A stretch of 64,000 nucleotides of DNA from Terribacillus saccharophilus. Its GTDB lineage: Bacteria; Bacillota; Bacilli; Bacillales; Amphibacillaceae. Both the position numbers and the translations under genes were made by a program. The first letter of the stretch is position 1. Each line of letters starts with the position of its first letter. Under the pieces are notes generated by a model. That model was given only the letters and a program-made list of their open reading frames with translations. It searched no databases and was not told where the DNA came from. The stretch is from NCBI RefSeq assembly GCF_002272075.1, contig NZ_NPBJ01000029.1, positions 1 to 64,000 on the forward strand, in the 5' to 3' direction. Of the stretch, positions 1-9,055 are shown one piece after another.

Positions 1-10
1 CCCAGCCTCT

Positions 11-1735
11 TTATGCCAATTTATCAACCCACAGCTTACGGAAATTCGGGTGGCCGAATCCGGTAAGCTCAAAATCCTGCAGGAAAGAAGTGTGAGTTCG
101 TTCTTTAATCGGATGGTTTTGAAATATAATTAGTCTTTCCTCATGGATATAATTTTCGATTGATTCAGCGATACGACTTCGTTCATCCTTCGTTGGTCCT
201 TGTTTATATTGTTCTAAGTATGCGTCGATTGGATCTAAATGGGCGCCGAAGTAAGTTCGGAAGAGCAGGGCCTCATTCTTAAAGGCGCCGATAAAAGAAA
301 GCTCGCGATCAATGTTAGCCACTTCTCCCAAAAAGGTCATATCAAATGCAAGCATTTCCTCTTTGTTATAAATGCTGTCCAAATTATATTCAATGAGTTC
401 AAGCGCGATATTATATTTTGCTGCTTCCTGTACAAGCCATTCTGCTTGGATAAAAGCTGATTTATGGCTGAGAACGCCAACCTTCAATATTTCGCCCTGA
501 TATTTCGATTGAGCCAGAGCTTGCAGCATTTCCTTCGTGCTTTTTCTTGGGGGAATAGATTTTTCGGTAAAGAAGCTGCTTGCAAGCTTCAGCTTGCCGA
601 ACTGCTGCTCCAAATTTAATTCATCAAATACCCTTTCTGTATCGACTAGGTGATACATCGCCTCCCTGAACAATCTGTCTTGGATGATGGAATCCCTATG
701 AAAGTTAAATCCGAGGAAATGAAATCCTTGTTGTATTTCGTAGTGAGATTGCATCGGTCCCTGCTGATCGGGCAAAGTGTAATTTACTTTCTTTTCACCA
801 GGCTTGATGCGCCACATCTCGACTCTATCCAGAAAAGGCCGCATATGAAAGTAGGAAGGGAAAACATCAAGTACAAGTTTTTGCTCCGTTCTTTCCTTCA
901 ATTGATAAGGTCCGGTTGCAACCCATTCATATTCATTGAACATTACATCTCGGGGAAGAATTGCCATGCTTACACTCGCCATATAACGAAGGAAAAATGG
1001 ATTTGGTTTGGCTAGCTGGAAACGGATGATATAACGATCAATCACTTCTGTCTGCACTACATCACTAACGAGCCAATAATAAGGTGAATCCGGTTTAAAA
1101 CGGTCTATTGTATAAGCTATATCCTCTGACGTCATCTCCCGCATGTGATGAAAAAGGACTCCTTTTCGCAAATAGAAAACCCATTCGGTACTATCTTCAT
1201 TTGTTTTCCAATGATGGGCAAGGTGGGGATGTACACTGTCTGTTTCCTGATCATAGATAACGAGTGTGTCGCTAAGCTGCTCAATCAGATGGCTTTCGAA
1301 AGTAATCGAGCTTGCGCAAGGATCGAGCGTCGTAATCGGTCGGTTGAAAACGGTACGAAGTGTATCTTGCCCTTCCTGTTGCTGGTAGCCAAAAAGCTGC
1401 TCCAGTTCCGTCATATGGGTATACCAGTGACGAGGGATCGGCAGCTGTAAGAGCTGGAACAGTATAGTGGGCTTGTCTTCTTGAATACAGAATTTCAGAC
1501 ACTTTTCTACGTCTTCCCGGAAGTCGCTCGGAAATGAAAGGGATGAGCTGCGTCCTCTGCCGCGTCCTGGCTGATAAAGGAGTTGTCCGAGCTCCTCTAG
1601 TTTCTTCAGTTTACGGATGACATGCCTCCTCGTGCATTGCCAGATAGCTTCGATTTCATGCAGCGTACACGACACTTGTCCGTTCGTTTCTCTCTCGTAT
1701 AAATGGGCACGTAACAGGTAGTAGCTAATATCCAA
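11..1735 (-). CDS. SgrR-family transcriptional regulator with solute-binding domain
   Basis: 574 residues. The first ~110 form a winged-helix DNA-binding domain of the SgrR type; the rest resembles extracytoplasmic family-5 solute-binding proteins (SBP_bac_5) and probably serves as a cytoplasmic ligand sensor, since there is no signal peptide or membrane segment. The family is known from E. coli SgrR, which senses sugar-phosphate stress and controls a neighbouring MFS sugar exporter. Here the gene is likewise divergent from an MFS transporter at 1839, so control of that exporter is the natural inference. Ligand unknown. Stop codon is 11-13, so the gene is complete. Family call firm, target inferred. 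Confidence 0.85.
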   Translation of the reverse strand: MDISYYLLRAHLYERETNGQVSCTLHEIEAIWQCTRRHVIRKLKKLEELGQLLYQPGRGRGRSSSLSFPSDFREDVEKCLKFCIQEDKPTILFQLLQLPIPRHWYTHMTELEQLFGYQQQEGQDTLRTVFNRPITTLDPCASSITFESHLIEQLSDTLVIYDQETDSVHPHLAHHWKTNEDSTEWVFYLRKGVLFHHMREMTSEDIAYTIDRFKPDSPYYWLVSDVVQTEVIDRYIIRFQLAKPNPFFLRYMASVSMAILPRDVMFNEYEWVATGPYQLKERTEQKLVLDVFPSYFHMRPFLDRVEMWRIKPGEKKVNYTLPDQQGPMQSHYEIQQGFHFLGFNFHRDSIIQDRLFREAMYHLVDTERVFDELNLEQQFGKLKLASSFFTEKSIPPRKSTKEMLQALAQSKYQGEILKVGVLSHKSAFIQAEWLVQEAAKYNIALELIEYNLDSIYNKEEMLAFDMTFLGEVANIDRELSFIGAFKNEALLFRTYFGAHLDPIDAYLEQYKQGPTKDERSRIAESIENYIHEERLIIFQNHPIKERTHTSFLQDFELTGFGHPNFRKLWVDKLA

Positions 1736-1838
1736 CGGGTTTCCCCCTCCTAAAAGGTGACATCTTTAATAGAATTATACACTTTTTACCTCTTTTCAAC
1801 TTCTATATAATGGAAAAAAAGAGAGAGGGGGAGCAGAA

Positions 1839-3113
1839 ATGTTCAGAAGTCTGCATCCGAATATACGAATACGAATTTATACTTCATTTATGAGTCGCAT
1901 GATTGGCAGTATGATTTTCCCGTTTATGGCGGTTTATTTTGTGCAAGAAATGAATGCGACAATAGCAGGGGTACTGATGATGGTCAATGTTGTCATTCAG
2001 TTCCTGGCAAGTCTTTATGGCGGACACTTAGCTGACCGAATCGGTAGAAAGCAGATGATGGTAATTGGTGAAGCGGCTAAAGCTCTAGCTTTCATCGGAA
2101 TGGTGCTTGCTAATACACCAAATTTCACTTCTGCTTCAGTCACCTTTGCCATGCTGATGGTAATTAGTATTGCCAGCGGAATGATCATGCCAGCCCAAGA
2201 GGCGATGCTGATTGATGTGAGTACACAGGAAACACGTGCTTATATGTATGCGATCAACTATTGGGCAAACAATCTGGCTATGATGATTGGTCTTACGATA
2301 GGTGGCTGGCTGTTTCAGGATTATATGTTCCAGCTGCTTCTCGGATTAGTGGTGATGTCTGTCATCACGATGGTAATTACAATTATGTTCATCCAAGAAA
2401 CATATACAGTTCGTACGGCGGTTGGAGAAAAGAAAGACCTTGGGTTAAAATCCTTGTTTCAAAGTTACCGCAGTGTTGGCAAAGACAGAGCCTTCTTGCT
2501 GTTTGTACTTAGCGGCATTGCTATCCTTTCGCTTGAGTTCCAGCGGAGCAATTATTTGACGGTTCGCATGGAGAAAGACATCGCAGAGATGGGCATGTCT
2601 ATTTTTGGCTTCAGTTTATCCATAGATGGACTGCGTCTGGTCAGTCTTCTGACTGTGGAAAATACATTGTTGATTGTGCTCTTCACAGGTTTGGTCACCA
2701 AACTGATTAAAGGGCATAATGAGCGCCTGGTCATGTACACAGGCTTTGTCCTGTTCGGCATAGGATTTGTCATTATGGCTGTCAGTAATAGCCCATTTCT
2801 ATTGGCAGCAGCAGTTCTGATCCTATCCTTAGGTGAGCTGATGTATGTCCCAACAAGACAAAGCATGCTGGCTGACATGGTCGATGATACGAAACGCGGG
2901 ACATACATGGCTTTCCATGGCTTTGTGTTCCAATTCGGAAAGCTGATTGGCGCAGGAGGCATTATCATGGGAGAGTCGGTCGGCAAGTATGGTATGGGAT
3001 TCAGCTACATGGTCTTTACACTGCTTGGCATCTTGTTCTGTGAAATGGCATTGCGCCAGCGGTATGCGAGTGTCGAGCGTGCAGTACCGAAGGAAAAAAC
3101 GAAACTTATTTAG
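1839..3113 (+). CDS. MFS transporter (multidrug/sugar efflux type)
   Basis: 424 residues with about 12 predicted membrane segments. The loop after the second helix carries the MFS motif-A signature GGHLADRIGRK (near residue 65), typical of DHA1 drug or sugar exporters. It starts at ATG 1839, about 8 nt behind a strong GAGAGAGGGGGAG ribosome site. It is divergent from the SgrR-like regulator, with only about 100 bp between the two starts, which suggests a regulator-exporter pair. The N-terminus (short basic LHP-containing leader) resembles the MFS protein at 52168, so the two are probable paralogs. Substrate cannot be read from sequence. Confidence 0.85.
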   Translation: MFRSLHPNIRIRIYTSFMSRMIGSMIFPFMAVYFVQEMNATIAGVLMMVNVVIQFLASLYGGHLADRIGRKQMMVIGEAAKALAFIGMVLANTPNFTSASVTFAMLMVISIASGMIMPAQEAMLIDVSTQETRAYMYAINYWANNLAMMIGLTIGGWLFQDYMFQLLLGLVVMSVITMVITIMFIQETYTVRTAVGEKKDLGLKSLFQSYRSVGKDRAFLLFVLSGIAILSLEFQRSNYLTVRMEKDIAEMGMSIFGFSLSIDGLRLVSLLTVENTLLIVLFTGLVTKLIKGHNERLVMYTGFVLFGIGFVIMAVSNSPFLLAAAVLILSLGELMYVPTRQSMLADMVDDTKRGTYMAFHGFVFQFGKLIGAGGIIMGESVGKYGMGFSYMVFTLLGILFCEMALRQRYASVERAVPKEKTKLI

Positions 3114-3177
3114 AATTTGGAACTAAAGCTTCCGTACCTTCGTATGAAGGAAATAGAGAATTTGCGGAGGTGTGGCA

Positions 3178-3684
3178 ATGGGGACATATTATATTAAACA
3201 AAAAGTATTCAGCTTCAAGGATAGCTTTTCGGTATTCGACGCAGATCAGCAGGAGGTTTATCGTGTCAAAAGCAAACTTTTTTCCCTGCAGGATCGGTTG
3301 ACGATCACTGATCTGAATGATCAGCCTCTTGTTGAGATCAAGCAGCAGCTAGCTTTTTTGAAGCCAAGATATATAATTGAAGAAAATGGCCAACAAGTTG
3401 CCGAAGTGACGAAGAACTTCACCTTCTTCAAAGCTAATTTCTCGTTGAAGCCGCAAAATTGGAGTCTGGATGGTGATGTTTGGTCGCATCAGTATACGTT
3501 GACGGATGGGAATGAGCCGTTGATGCATGTAACGAAAAAGTGGTTCACCTGGGGCGATACGTACGAAATGCAGATAGAGGATGAATCTCATTTGCTTACT
3601 TATATCGCTGTCATGATTGTACTGGATATGGTCTTGCACAATAATAATGGTTCCTTCTCGATGGATGGAGGAGGCGGCGAATAA
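3178..3684 (+). CDS. LURP-one-related (YxjI-like) protein
   Basis: 168 residues, rich in beta strands, with the YIKQKVFSFKDSFSVFD opening and the repeated K/F/F pattern of the LURP-one (tubby-like) family; B. subtilis YxjI is a homolog. The fold is a beta-barrel around a central helix, and the biochemical role is unknown. The C-terminus has a hydrophobic stretch (around LTYIAVMIVLDMVL) and ends GGGGE. An in-frame GTG lies at 3172, but the GCGGAGG site at 3164-3170 is correctly spaced only for the ATG at 3178. A terminator follows directly. Confidence 0.8.
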   Translation: MGTYYIKQKVFSFKDSFSVFDADQQEVYRVKSKLFSLQDRLTITDLNDQPLVEIKQQLAFLKPRYIIEENGQQVAEVTKNFTFFKANFSLKPQNWSLDGDVWSHQYTLTDGNEPLMHVTKKWFTWGDTYEMQIEDESHLLTYIAVMIVLDMVLHNNNGSFSMDGGGGE

Positions 3685-3685
3685 A

Positions 3686-3719
3686 GGGGCAGCACGTGAT
3701 GTGCTGCCCCTTATATTTT
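3686..3719 (+). terminator. Rho-independent terminator after YxjI-like gene
   Basis: Perfect 10-bp stem GGGGCAGCAC / GTGCTGCCCC with loop GTGAT, followed by TTATATTTTA. The stem is almost identical to the terminator at 5343-5375. Confidence 0.8.
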
Positions 3720-3765
3720 AGAGAAACGCTTAAAAATTCGAAATCGGATAAAGGGAGGAATACAC

Positions 3766-4683
3766 ATGAAATTGGAGCGTTTGATTTCTATAATCTACAA
3801 ACTTTTGAACAACGAAGTTTTGTCTGCTTCTATGCTAGCTGAAGAGTTCCAAGTTTCCCCAAGAACTATCTACCGGGATATAGATGTGATTTGTGCTGCA
3901 GGTATCCCAGTTGTATCGTATCAGGGAAATAAGGGTGGTTATGGCATAATGGACGGATACAAGATGGACAGAAGTTTGCTCGGTTCATATGATGTTGATT
4001 CCTTGATCACTGTGCTCAAAAGCCTTGCCACTGTGTTTGAAGATGAGCGTGCACAGGGAACCATTGAGCGCCTGCAAACAATTGGGAAGGAGCATCAGAG
4101 TCAGAATCTCTCGGTGGACTTTGAAAGCTGCCGGACGGAGCCGGAGGCACTTCGCCAACTGCGCTCTGGCATCATGGAGCGAAAGGTTGTCCGCTTTGAT
4201 TATATCAATGCACAGAATCAACGCACCACTCGTGATATGGAACCATTGCAGCTTCATTACAAGTATAGCAATTGGTACATTAATGGTTTTTGCCGAAATC
4301 GACAGGGTTATAGGGAGTTCCGATTGTCCCGGATGCTGGAGTTGTCTTTGACAGAGGAAACGTTTCAGCCGCATGACGAAATGCAGAAAGAAAATCTTAC
4401 TTCTGATAATGTAATGGGAAATAAGGTGTCTGATGTGGTAATAAAGGTCAGGCAGGAGGCATTGGCGGAAGCATTGGATCAGTTTCACCAAGTTGATAAG
4501 CAATTTCATGTTGATGGCAGCATGACGATGAGAATCCCTGTTTATGAGCCGCTAAAAGCACGATGGTTATGGTCAATTCTGCTGAGTTTCGGGAGCGGAG
4601 TCGAAGTTGCCGAGCCGCTGGGCCTGCGAGTCATTCTAAAAGAGAAGCTGCAAAACACAATTAAACTTTATGAAGAAGTATGA
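3766..4683 (+). CDS. YafY/YobV-type HTH-WYL transcriptional regulator
   Basis: 305 residues. An N-terminal winged HTH (about residues 1-60, SPRTIYRDIDV recognition helix) is followed by a WYL domain (about 135-215, with the NWYINGFCRNR strand) and a WCX-like C-terminus. WYL regulators usually sense small ligands or nucleic acids and act as activators or repressors of adjacent genes. ATG 3766 sits behind AAAGGGAGG. The DinB-family gene begins 80 bp downstream, but a strong terminator overlaps this gene's stop codon, so any coupling is regulatory rather than simple read-through. Confidence 0.85.
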   Translation: MKLERLISIIYKLLNNEVLSASMLAEEFQVSPRTIYRDIDVICAAGIPVVSYQGNKGGYGIMDGYKMDRSLLGSYDVDSLITVLKSLATVFEDERAQGTIERLQTIGKEHQSQNLSVDFESCRTEPEALRQLRSGIMERKVVRFDYINAQNQRTTRDMEPLQLHYKYSNWYINGFCRNRQGYREFRLSRMLELSLTEETFQPHDEMQKENLTSDNVMGNKVSDVVIKVRQEALAEALDQFHQVDKQFHVDGSMTMRIPVYEPLKARWLWSILLSFGSGVEVAEPLGLRVILKEKLQNTIKLYEEV

Positions 4684-4710
4684 CAGACTGCTGTCATACT
4701 TCTTTTTTTA
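4675..4710 (+). terminator. Terminator overlapping the WYL regulator stop codon
   Basis: 12-bp perfect stem GAAGTATGACAG / CTGTCATACTTC with loop ACTG and a T7 tail. The left arm includes the end of the coding sequence and the TGA stop at 4681-4683. Confidence 0.85.
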
Positions 4711-4763
4711 TAATGTGATGAGAAACAACCTAAATCTAGTTATATCAAAAGGAGAAGATACGA

Positions 4764-5291
4764 ATGAATCATCCAGAACAAATGTATACCTACCATTATT
4801 GGGCCAATCAAACCCTCTTGAACCGGATCAAGGAGCTCCCAGCTGCTGTGCTGCGCGAAGAAGTGAACACCTCATTTCCGACTATCGCCCAAGCTTTTGG
4901 TCATATCTATGCAGTGGAAAGTGTCTGGTATCAGGTTTTAAATGGTGCTCGTATGCAGGATGCACTGGAAATGTGCATGCCACTTGAAAAGGAGACTCTT
5001 CAGCATTCTGCAGATCAATTTGCAAACGACTTCGCGCAGTTAGCAGAACAATACCGAGAATGGTTGCGAAGCCAGGACGACCTGGACCGAACTATTCTGC
5101 TTGAGAACCCATATGCTGGCACACGACACACTCGGTTATCAGAAATTGTACTGCATGTAGTCAATCACGGTACCTATCACCGGGGCAATGTTTCTGCAAT
5201 GCTGCGCCAGTTGGGCCACGCTTCTACGATGAACGATTATTCACTCTTTTGGTATCAGGAGGCTGGGGACTCAATCAATCTCTCGAAATAG
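4764..5291 (+). CDS. DinB-family protein (DinB/YfiT-like four-helix bundle)
   Basis: 175 residues. All-helical DinB/YfiT superfamily protein, with the metal-binding histidines visible in AFGHIYAVE (near residue 50) and in NHGTYHRG (about 135-145). Members are putative metal-dependent transferases, some using bacillithiol; the actual substrate is not predictable. ATG 4764 follows AAAGGAGAAGATACGA. It lies next to a WYL regulator, an arrangement common in Bacillaceae, and the two are flanked by near-identical terminator hairpins. Confidence 0.85.
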   Translation: MNHPEQMYTYHYWANQTLLNRIKELPAAVLREEVNTSFPTIAQAFGHIYAVESVWYQVLNGARMQDALEMCMPLEKETLQHSADQFANDFAQLAEQYREWLRSQDDLDRTILLENPYAGTRHTRLSEIVLHVVNHGTYHRGNVSAMLRQLGHASTMNDYSLFWYQEAGDSINLSK

Positions 5292-5342
5292 TAAATGTAA
5301 TGTTGATACACAGTGTAAGCAGCCTCTTAGTATAGAACCTTC

Positions 5343-5375
5343 AAAAAAGGCAGCACTTGATGTGCTGCCTTTTTT
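5343..5375. terminator. Bidirectional terminator between DinB and NAD(P)-binding genes
   Basis: AAAAAAGGCAGCAC / GTGCTGCCTTTTTT with loop TTGAT gives a T tract on either strand, serving the convergent genes at 4764 (+) and 5375 (-). Confidence 0.85.
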
Positions 5376-6832
5376 CAATGCTGTGCCGCAAGCTGCGGTA
5401 CTTGTAAACAGGGCTGCGATTTATGGAGGATCAGACGCTCGAGGTGTTTCCGATACAAAAACATAACAAGCATATGAATAGGAGCTTGGGTATATTTATA
5501 GACGAACCAAGGCAGAGACGGCAAGTATTCATGTATCGCAACGACCATCTCCTGTTTTCCTGGTATTTGCCGAAATTCGATTCGGCCCCGCTGGCTTTCC
5601 TTTACATTGGCAAACAAGCCGCCAGTGATGTAATACAATGCTCGATGGGCGGTGCTTCTTTCTTTAGCATAAGACAGGATCAGCAAGGGGTGCTTGGTAA
5701 AAGTCAAAAAGATCTTACAATTAAACTGATCATCAATCTCTGTCCGAACAAAAGGACGGAGTGATTCGGATACCCAGCTCATGTAATGCTTCGCTGCCCA
5801 GCCTGCGTCCTTACCGGAAGGGATCGGCATGCGCTGTACAGACCGAACATCCTGACGTGGCGGAAGGGAAGGAAGCATTGGCTTCTTGCTATGCTTGGAA
5901 TCTTTACTCTGCTTCTCTTCTTCCATGGCCGTCCTGGCCGCTTCATCAAAGGAAATCTGACCATTACTGATGCCCTCCACGTAGTGGGAAGGCTGCGCAA
6001 CCATTGGATGTGACAGGCTCTCGATCAGAGGGTAGACTGTCTCTTTTGGCATACCGCTGATGAGTTTTACCCATAGTCGGGAGAGCATGACAGTAGGGAA
6101 TGGTACATTAAAGCTGCGTAGCTTTTTACCCATTACGCCCGCAAGGTGTTCAAGCATTTCCTTATACGTCATGACTTCTGGGCCGCCGACATCTATAGCT
6201 TTATCAGCAACGTCTTTATTCCCGACACTTTTTTGTAATGCTGTTAATACATCAGCTAGCGCGATTGGGTGTGTCTTCGTCCTTGTCCAGCTTGGCAAGA
6301 CCATGACTGGCAGTCGTTTGACCAACTTTTCAGCAATCGGGAAAGAAGATCCCTTCGGACCTACGATTAATCCTGCTCGAACTGTCGTCACAGGTACGCC
6401 GTAAGATCCAAGTATCTTCTCTACTTCCAATCGGCTGCGAAGATGACGGGAAAGTTTTTCATCCGGCGGGATGATCCCGCTTAGATAAACGATTTGCTTC
6501 ACGCCGTTTTTCTTGGCAGCTTGGGCAAAGTTATCGGCCAAGATGACATCCATATCCTCAAATCTTGCCTGGGTGAGCTTTGCAGAAGGGCTCATCGAGT
6601 GGACAAGGTAGACCGCGATATCAGCTCCTTGAAGACCTTTTTCGGTATCGATCTGGGAAAATAAATCACAAGACCGCCATGTTACCTGGTCTGTGTTTTC
6701 CCGCTTGTCACCGCTGCGTGATAAGGCGATGATATCAAAACGCTCTTTCAATTTATCCAATAGATGACTGCCTATGTAGCCGCTCGCCCCCGTCAAAGCG
6801 ACGACCGGGCGTTTTTTCTGATCTGTTTGCAT
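5375..6832 (-). CDS. NAD(P)H-binding Rossmann protein with extra C-terminal domain
   Basis: 485 residues from the chosen ATG at 6832, which has AGGAGCGG upstream. An ATG 69 nt further up would overlap the upstream terminator and has no ribosome site. The first ~280 residues are an atypical short-chain dehydrogenase of the NAD(P)H-binding/YbjT type, with the nucleotide-binding motif GASGYIGSHL near residue 12. The C-terminal ~150 residues form a separate region with FTKHPLLILSYAKERS and GRIEFRQIPGK, resembling a ligand-binding domain; I do not assign it with confidence. Substrate unknown. The coding end overlaps the shared terminator at 5343-5375. Confidence 0.75.
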   Translation of the reverse strand: MQTDQKKRPVVALTGASGYIGSHLLDKLKERFDIIALSRSGDKRENTDQVTWRSCDLFSQIDTEKGLQGADIAVYLVHSMSPSAKLTQARFEDMDVILADNFAQAAKKNGVKQIVYLSGIIPPDEKLSRHLRSRLEVEKILGSYGVPVTTVRAGLIVGPKGSSFPIAEKLVKRLPVMVLPSWTRTKTHPIALADVLTALQKSVGNKDVADKAIDVGGPEVMTYKEMLEHLAGVMGKKLRSFNVPFPTVMLSRLWVKLISGMPKETVYPLIESLSHPMVAQPSHYVEGISNGQISFDEAARTAMEEEKQSKDSKHSKKPMLPSLPPRQDVRSVQRMPIPSGKDAGWAAKHYMSWVSESLRPFVRTEIDDQFNCKIFLTFTKHPLLILSYAKERSTAHRALYYITGGLFANVKESQRGRIEFRQIPGKQEMVVAIHEYLPSLPWFVYKYTQAPIHMLVMFLYRKHLERLILHKSQPCLQVPQLAAQH

Positions 6833-6896
6833 GATGTACCGCTCCTGTCTTCTTGTTCTTTGTGTATAATCGTACCCTTCTTTCTCGTGCCTGTAA

Positions 6897-6938
6897 CACA
6901 AAAAAACCTTCTCTGTCGTCAGAGAAGGTCAATTAGGT
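6897..6938 (-). terminator. Terminator of the FUSC gene
   Basis: On the minus strand the stem ACCTTCTCTG / CAGAGAAGGT with loop ACGA is followed by TTTTTTT. It overlaps the last codons of the 6929-8815 gene. Confidence 0.8.
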
Positions 6939-8815
6939 GCGAGCTTGGCCGCATCTTTTGTTTTGTGAAGCTGTGTAAGAGCAGACTGCAGCTGGTTGAG
7001 CTCCCGCTGTAAATCGAGCTCCTCGTACTTTTCAAAGGATACTGGCTGTCGAGTTGAAAGACTGGTCATGATGCTGCCGAGCTGGTTCTGAATTGCATCA
7101 TATTGAGTTTCCGTTAACTTATCTTTGTTCTTGCGGAGGGACATGAGCAGATAACCTGCATGCTGCGTGTGCATGATGGCCGGCCACAAAACTTCAGCCT
7201 GCTGCTGGGAAGCCGAGAAATCACCAAGGCTTCTATCATATGCAGCTCGCAATTCGATCAAATTGTTCATTAATTTTTTTGTATGTCTTTTTTCCCGATC
7301 TCCTGAATGAATTGCACGGAGCAGCTCCTGCATATTCAGGATTGTTTCTTTCAGAATGATCGGGAGGAAGCGAGTATGGATACCTCGCCATAAAAGCAAT
7401 ACAGCGAGAATAGCAATCAAGCTGCCGACAATCGTATCGACGACCCTTGCTGTTACGAAATAGCTGACAGTATTGCCTGGATTCATTGTCTCTACCAGTA
7501 CAAGGACAAGTGGAGCAATGAACATGTTAGCAAAAACGTAGTTGCGTACTATCACTAGTTCCACACAGAGCTGCAGCAGACCAACAACAAGAATCAGGTA
7601 AATGCCGGACGGTTCTAGTGATAAAATCAGTCCACCTATGAGGGTACCAACGATGGTGCCAAGTGAGCGCTGGATTGCCCGATGAATAGTGAGTGTCGTG
7701 TTCGCCCCGATAAGTACAGCAGCACAGGCTACAGGTACCCAATATGGGCGGTTAAATCCCAGGCTGTGCGCCAGTAGCGAAGCAATCATAATAAACAGTC
7801 CATAAAATAAAGCGTGCCGGACGGTAATGTTTTTACGTGAAAGACCATTTCGAAGCACACTCCAAGCAGACTCTGTCTCGACATGGACAGCTTCCTCAGC
7901 AGTTGCTTTGGAGGAAAGTTCATATGCCTGCTCCAATTCAAGCTGGAGATTGCGTACTACTGACTGTTCAGAATTTGTATATGCAGGCCAGTTGCCTTTT
8001 GCATCTTCGAGTGCATCGATTACTGCAGTCAGCTGATTTTCTAAGGATTTTCGCAAATCTGATGAGAGACTGTCATTATTGAGCTGTGTCAATGTATAGA
8101 AAATATCTGCAGCTAGCTCATGTAAACGCAGCGCAGCTGGCTGCCTTTTGGATGCATAGATAATTCGGTCGGCTTGCTTTAACGTCAGGACGGTAAGGTG
8201 CTGCATCTGATAGAACGATGGTGTCCCAATGGATTGCAGCATTGTCATAAGCTGTCTGTAGGATTTGACCAGAACTTGTTTTTCGTGGTTCTTTTTTGTC
8301 CAGAGCCAGCTTGCCATGGCAAGAAGCCAAGATAGTGCTCCTCCAAGCAAGACGTATAATCCTCGTTCCCACGCACTATGCGGGTCTAGTGGCAGCCCTG
8401 TAGCCATGCAAAATATTAAAACGAAGAACATCGGCCCTGGTATGAGAAGCTGCAAAGTGTTCAGGACGTAAAAGGCAATTATGCCAATGATACCTGCGAC
8501 TATAGAAAGCACAATTGTATACGGAGCAAGCAGACTTCCAAGCACCATAGCGGCAGCTAGACAGATAGCGACTGCAGCGAGCTTCTTGGCTCGTTGTTTA
8601 TACGTTTCTGTTCCTATATATAAGAATGTAAAAGCGCCGAGCGCAGCTGAAAATCCATGGATGATGTCACCTAACAATAAACCAATCAAAATTGGCAGAC
8701 AGGTGGCGAGGCCAGATCCAATTGCTCGATTCCAAGGATAGGCAGCCGATCTGACACGTAATGCATCACGCAGATTAAGTCGTGCCGGTGCCTGCGGTAA
8801 ATGATATTCCTTCAA
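6929..8815 (-). CDS. FUSC-family (aromatic acid/fusaric acid type) membrane exporter
   Basis: 628 residues from TTG 8815, which is preceded at 5-6 nt by AAGAAGGGA; an in-frame ATG at 8848 lacks a ribosome site. The protein has the FUSC/YccS architecture: an N-terminal group of about six membrane helices (residues ~40-180), a cytoplasmic helical region, a second group (~345-490, containing FNRPYWVPVACAAVLIGANT) and a C-terminal cytoplasmic helical tail. The family exports aromatic carboxylates or related compounds; substrate here unknown. No partner membrane-fusion gene is nearby. Confidence 0.8.
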   Translation of the reverse strand: MKEYHLPQAPARLNLRDALRVRSAAYPWNRAIGSGLATCLPILIGLLLGDIIHGFSAALGAFTFLYIGTETYKQRAKKLAAVAICLAAAMVLGSLLAPYTIVLSIVAGIIGIIAFYVLNTLQLLIPGPMFFVLIFCMATGLPLDPHSAWERGLYVLLGGALSWLLAMASWLWTKKNHEKQVLVKSYRQLMTMLQSIGTPSFYQMQHLTVLTLKQADRIIYASKRQPAALRLHELAADIFYTLTQLNNDSLSSDLRKSLENQLTAVIDALEDAKGNWPAYTNSEQSVVRNLQLELEQAYELSSKATAEEAVHVETESAWSVLRNGLSRKNITVRHALFYGLFIMIASLLAHSLGFNRPYWVPVACAAVLIGANTTLTIHRAIQRSLGTIVGTLIGGLILSLEPSGIYLILVVGLLQLCVELVIVRNYVFANMFIAPLVLVLVETMNPGNTVSYFVTARVVDTIVGSLIAILAVLLLWRGIHTRFLPIILKETILNMQELLRAIHSGDREKRHTKKLMNNLIELRAAYDRSLGDFSASQQQAEVLWPAIMHTQHAGYLLMSLRKNKDKLTETQYDAIQNQLGSIMTSLSTRQPVSFEKYEELDLQRELNQLQSALTQLHKTKDAAKLAPN

Positions 8816-9055
8816 GTAAATCCCTTCTTTTCTTTCCGTGATACCCATAAAAAAAGGCCATAATCAGAACTATTATATTGTAATGCAATTCACAAACTAA
8901 TTCAAACGGGTGAAGTATTAAGTGGGAGACTTGCGCATAAAAATACCTGTAATCAAATTTGTTGCAAGGCATCCATTTTTACTTTTTAATGTTATGATGT
9001 TATGTGATAGAAGAAATCTATCATCTTATTTCTGTAATAAAGGAGCGATAGTGAG

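Noticed and set aside
2552-2986. 144-codon antisense frame within the first MFS gene
   Set aside because: No translation signals and no recognisable domain; overlaps a well-supported gene.
3985-4509. Long antisense frame of 174 codons inside the WYL regulator
   Set aside because: No ribosome site, composition of a shadow frame, and the sense gene has full domain evidence.
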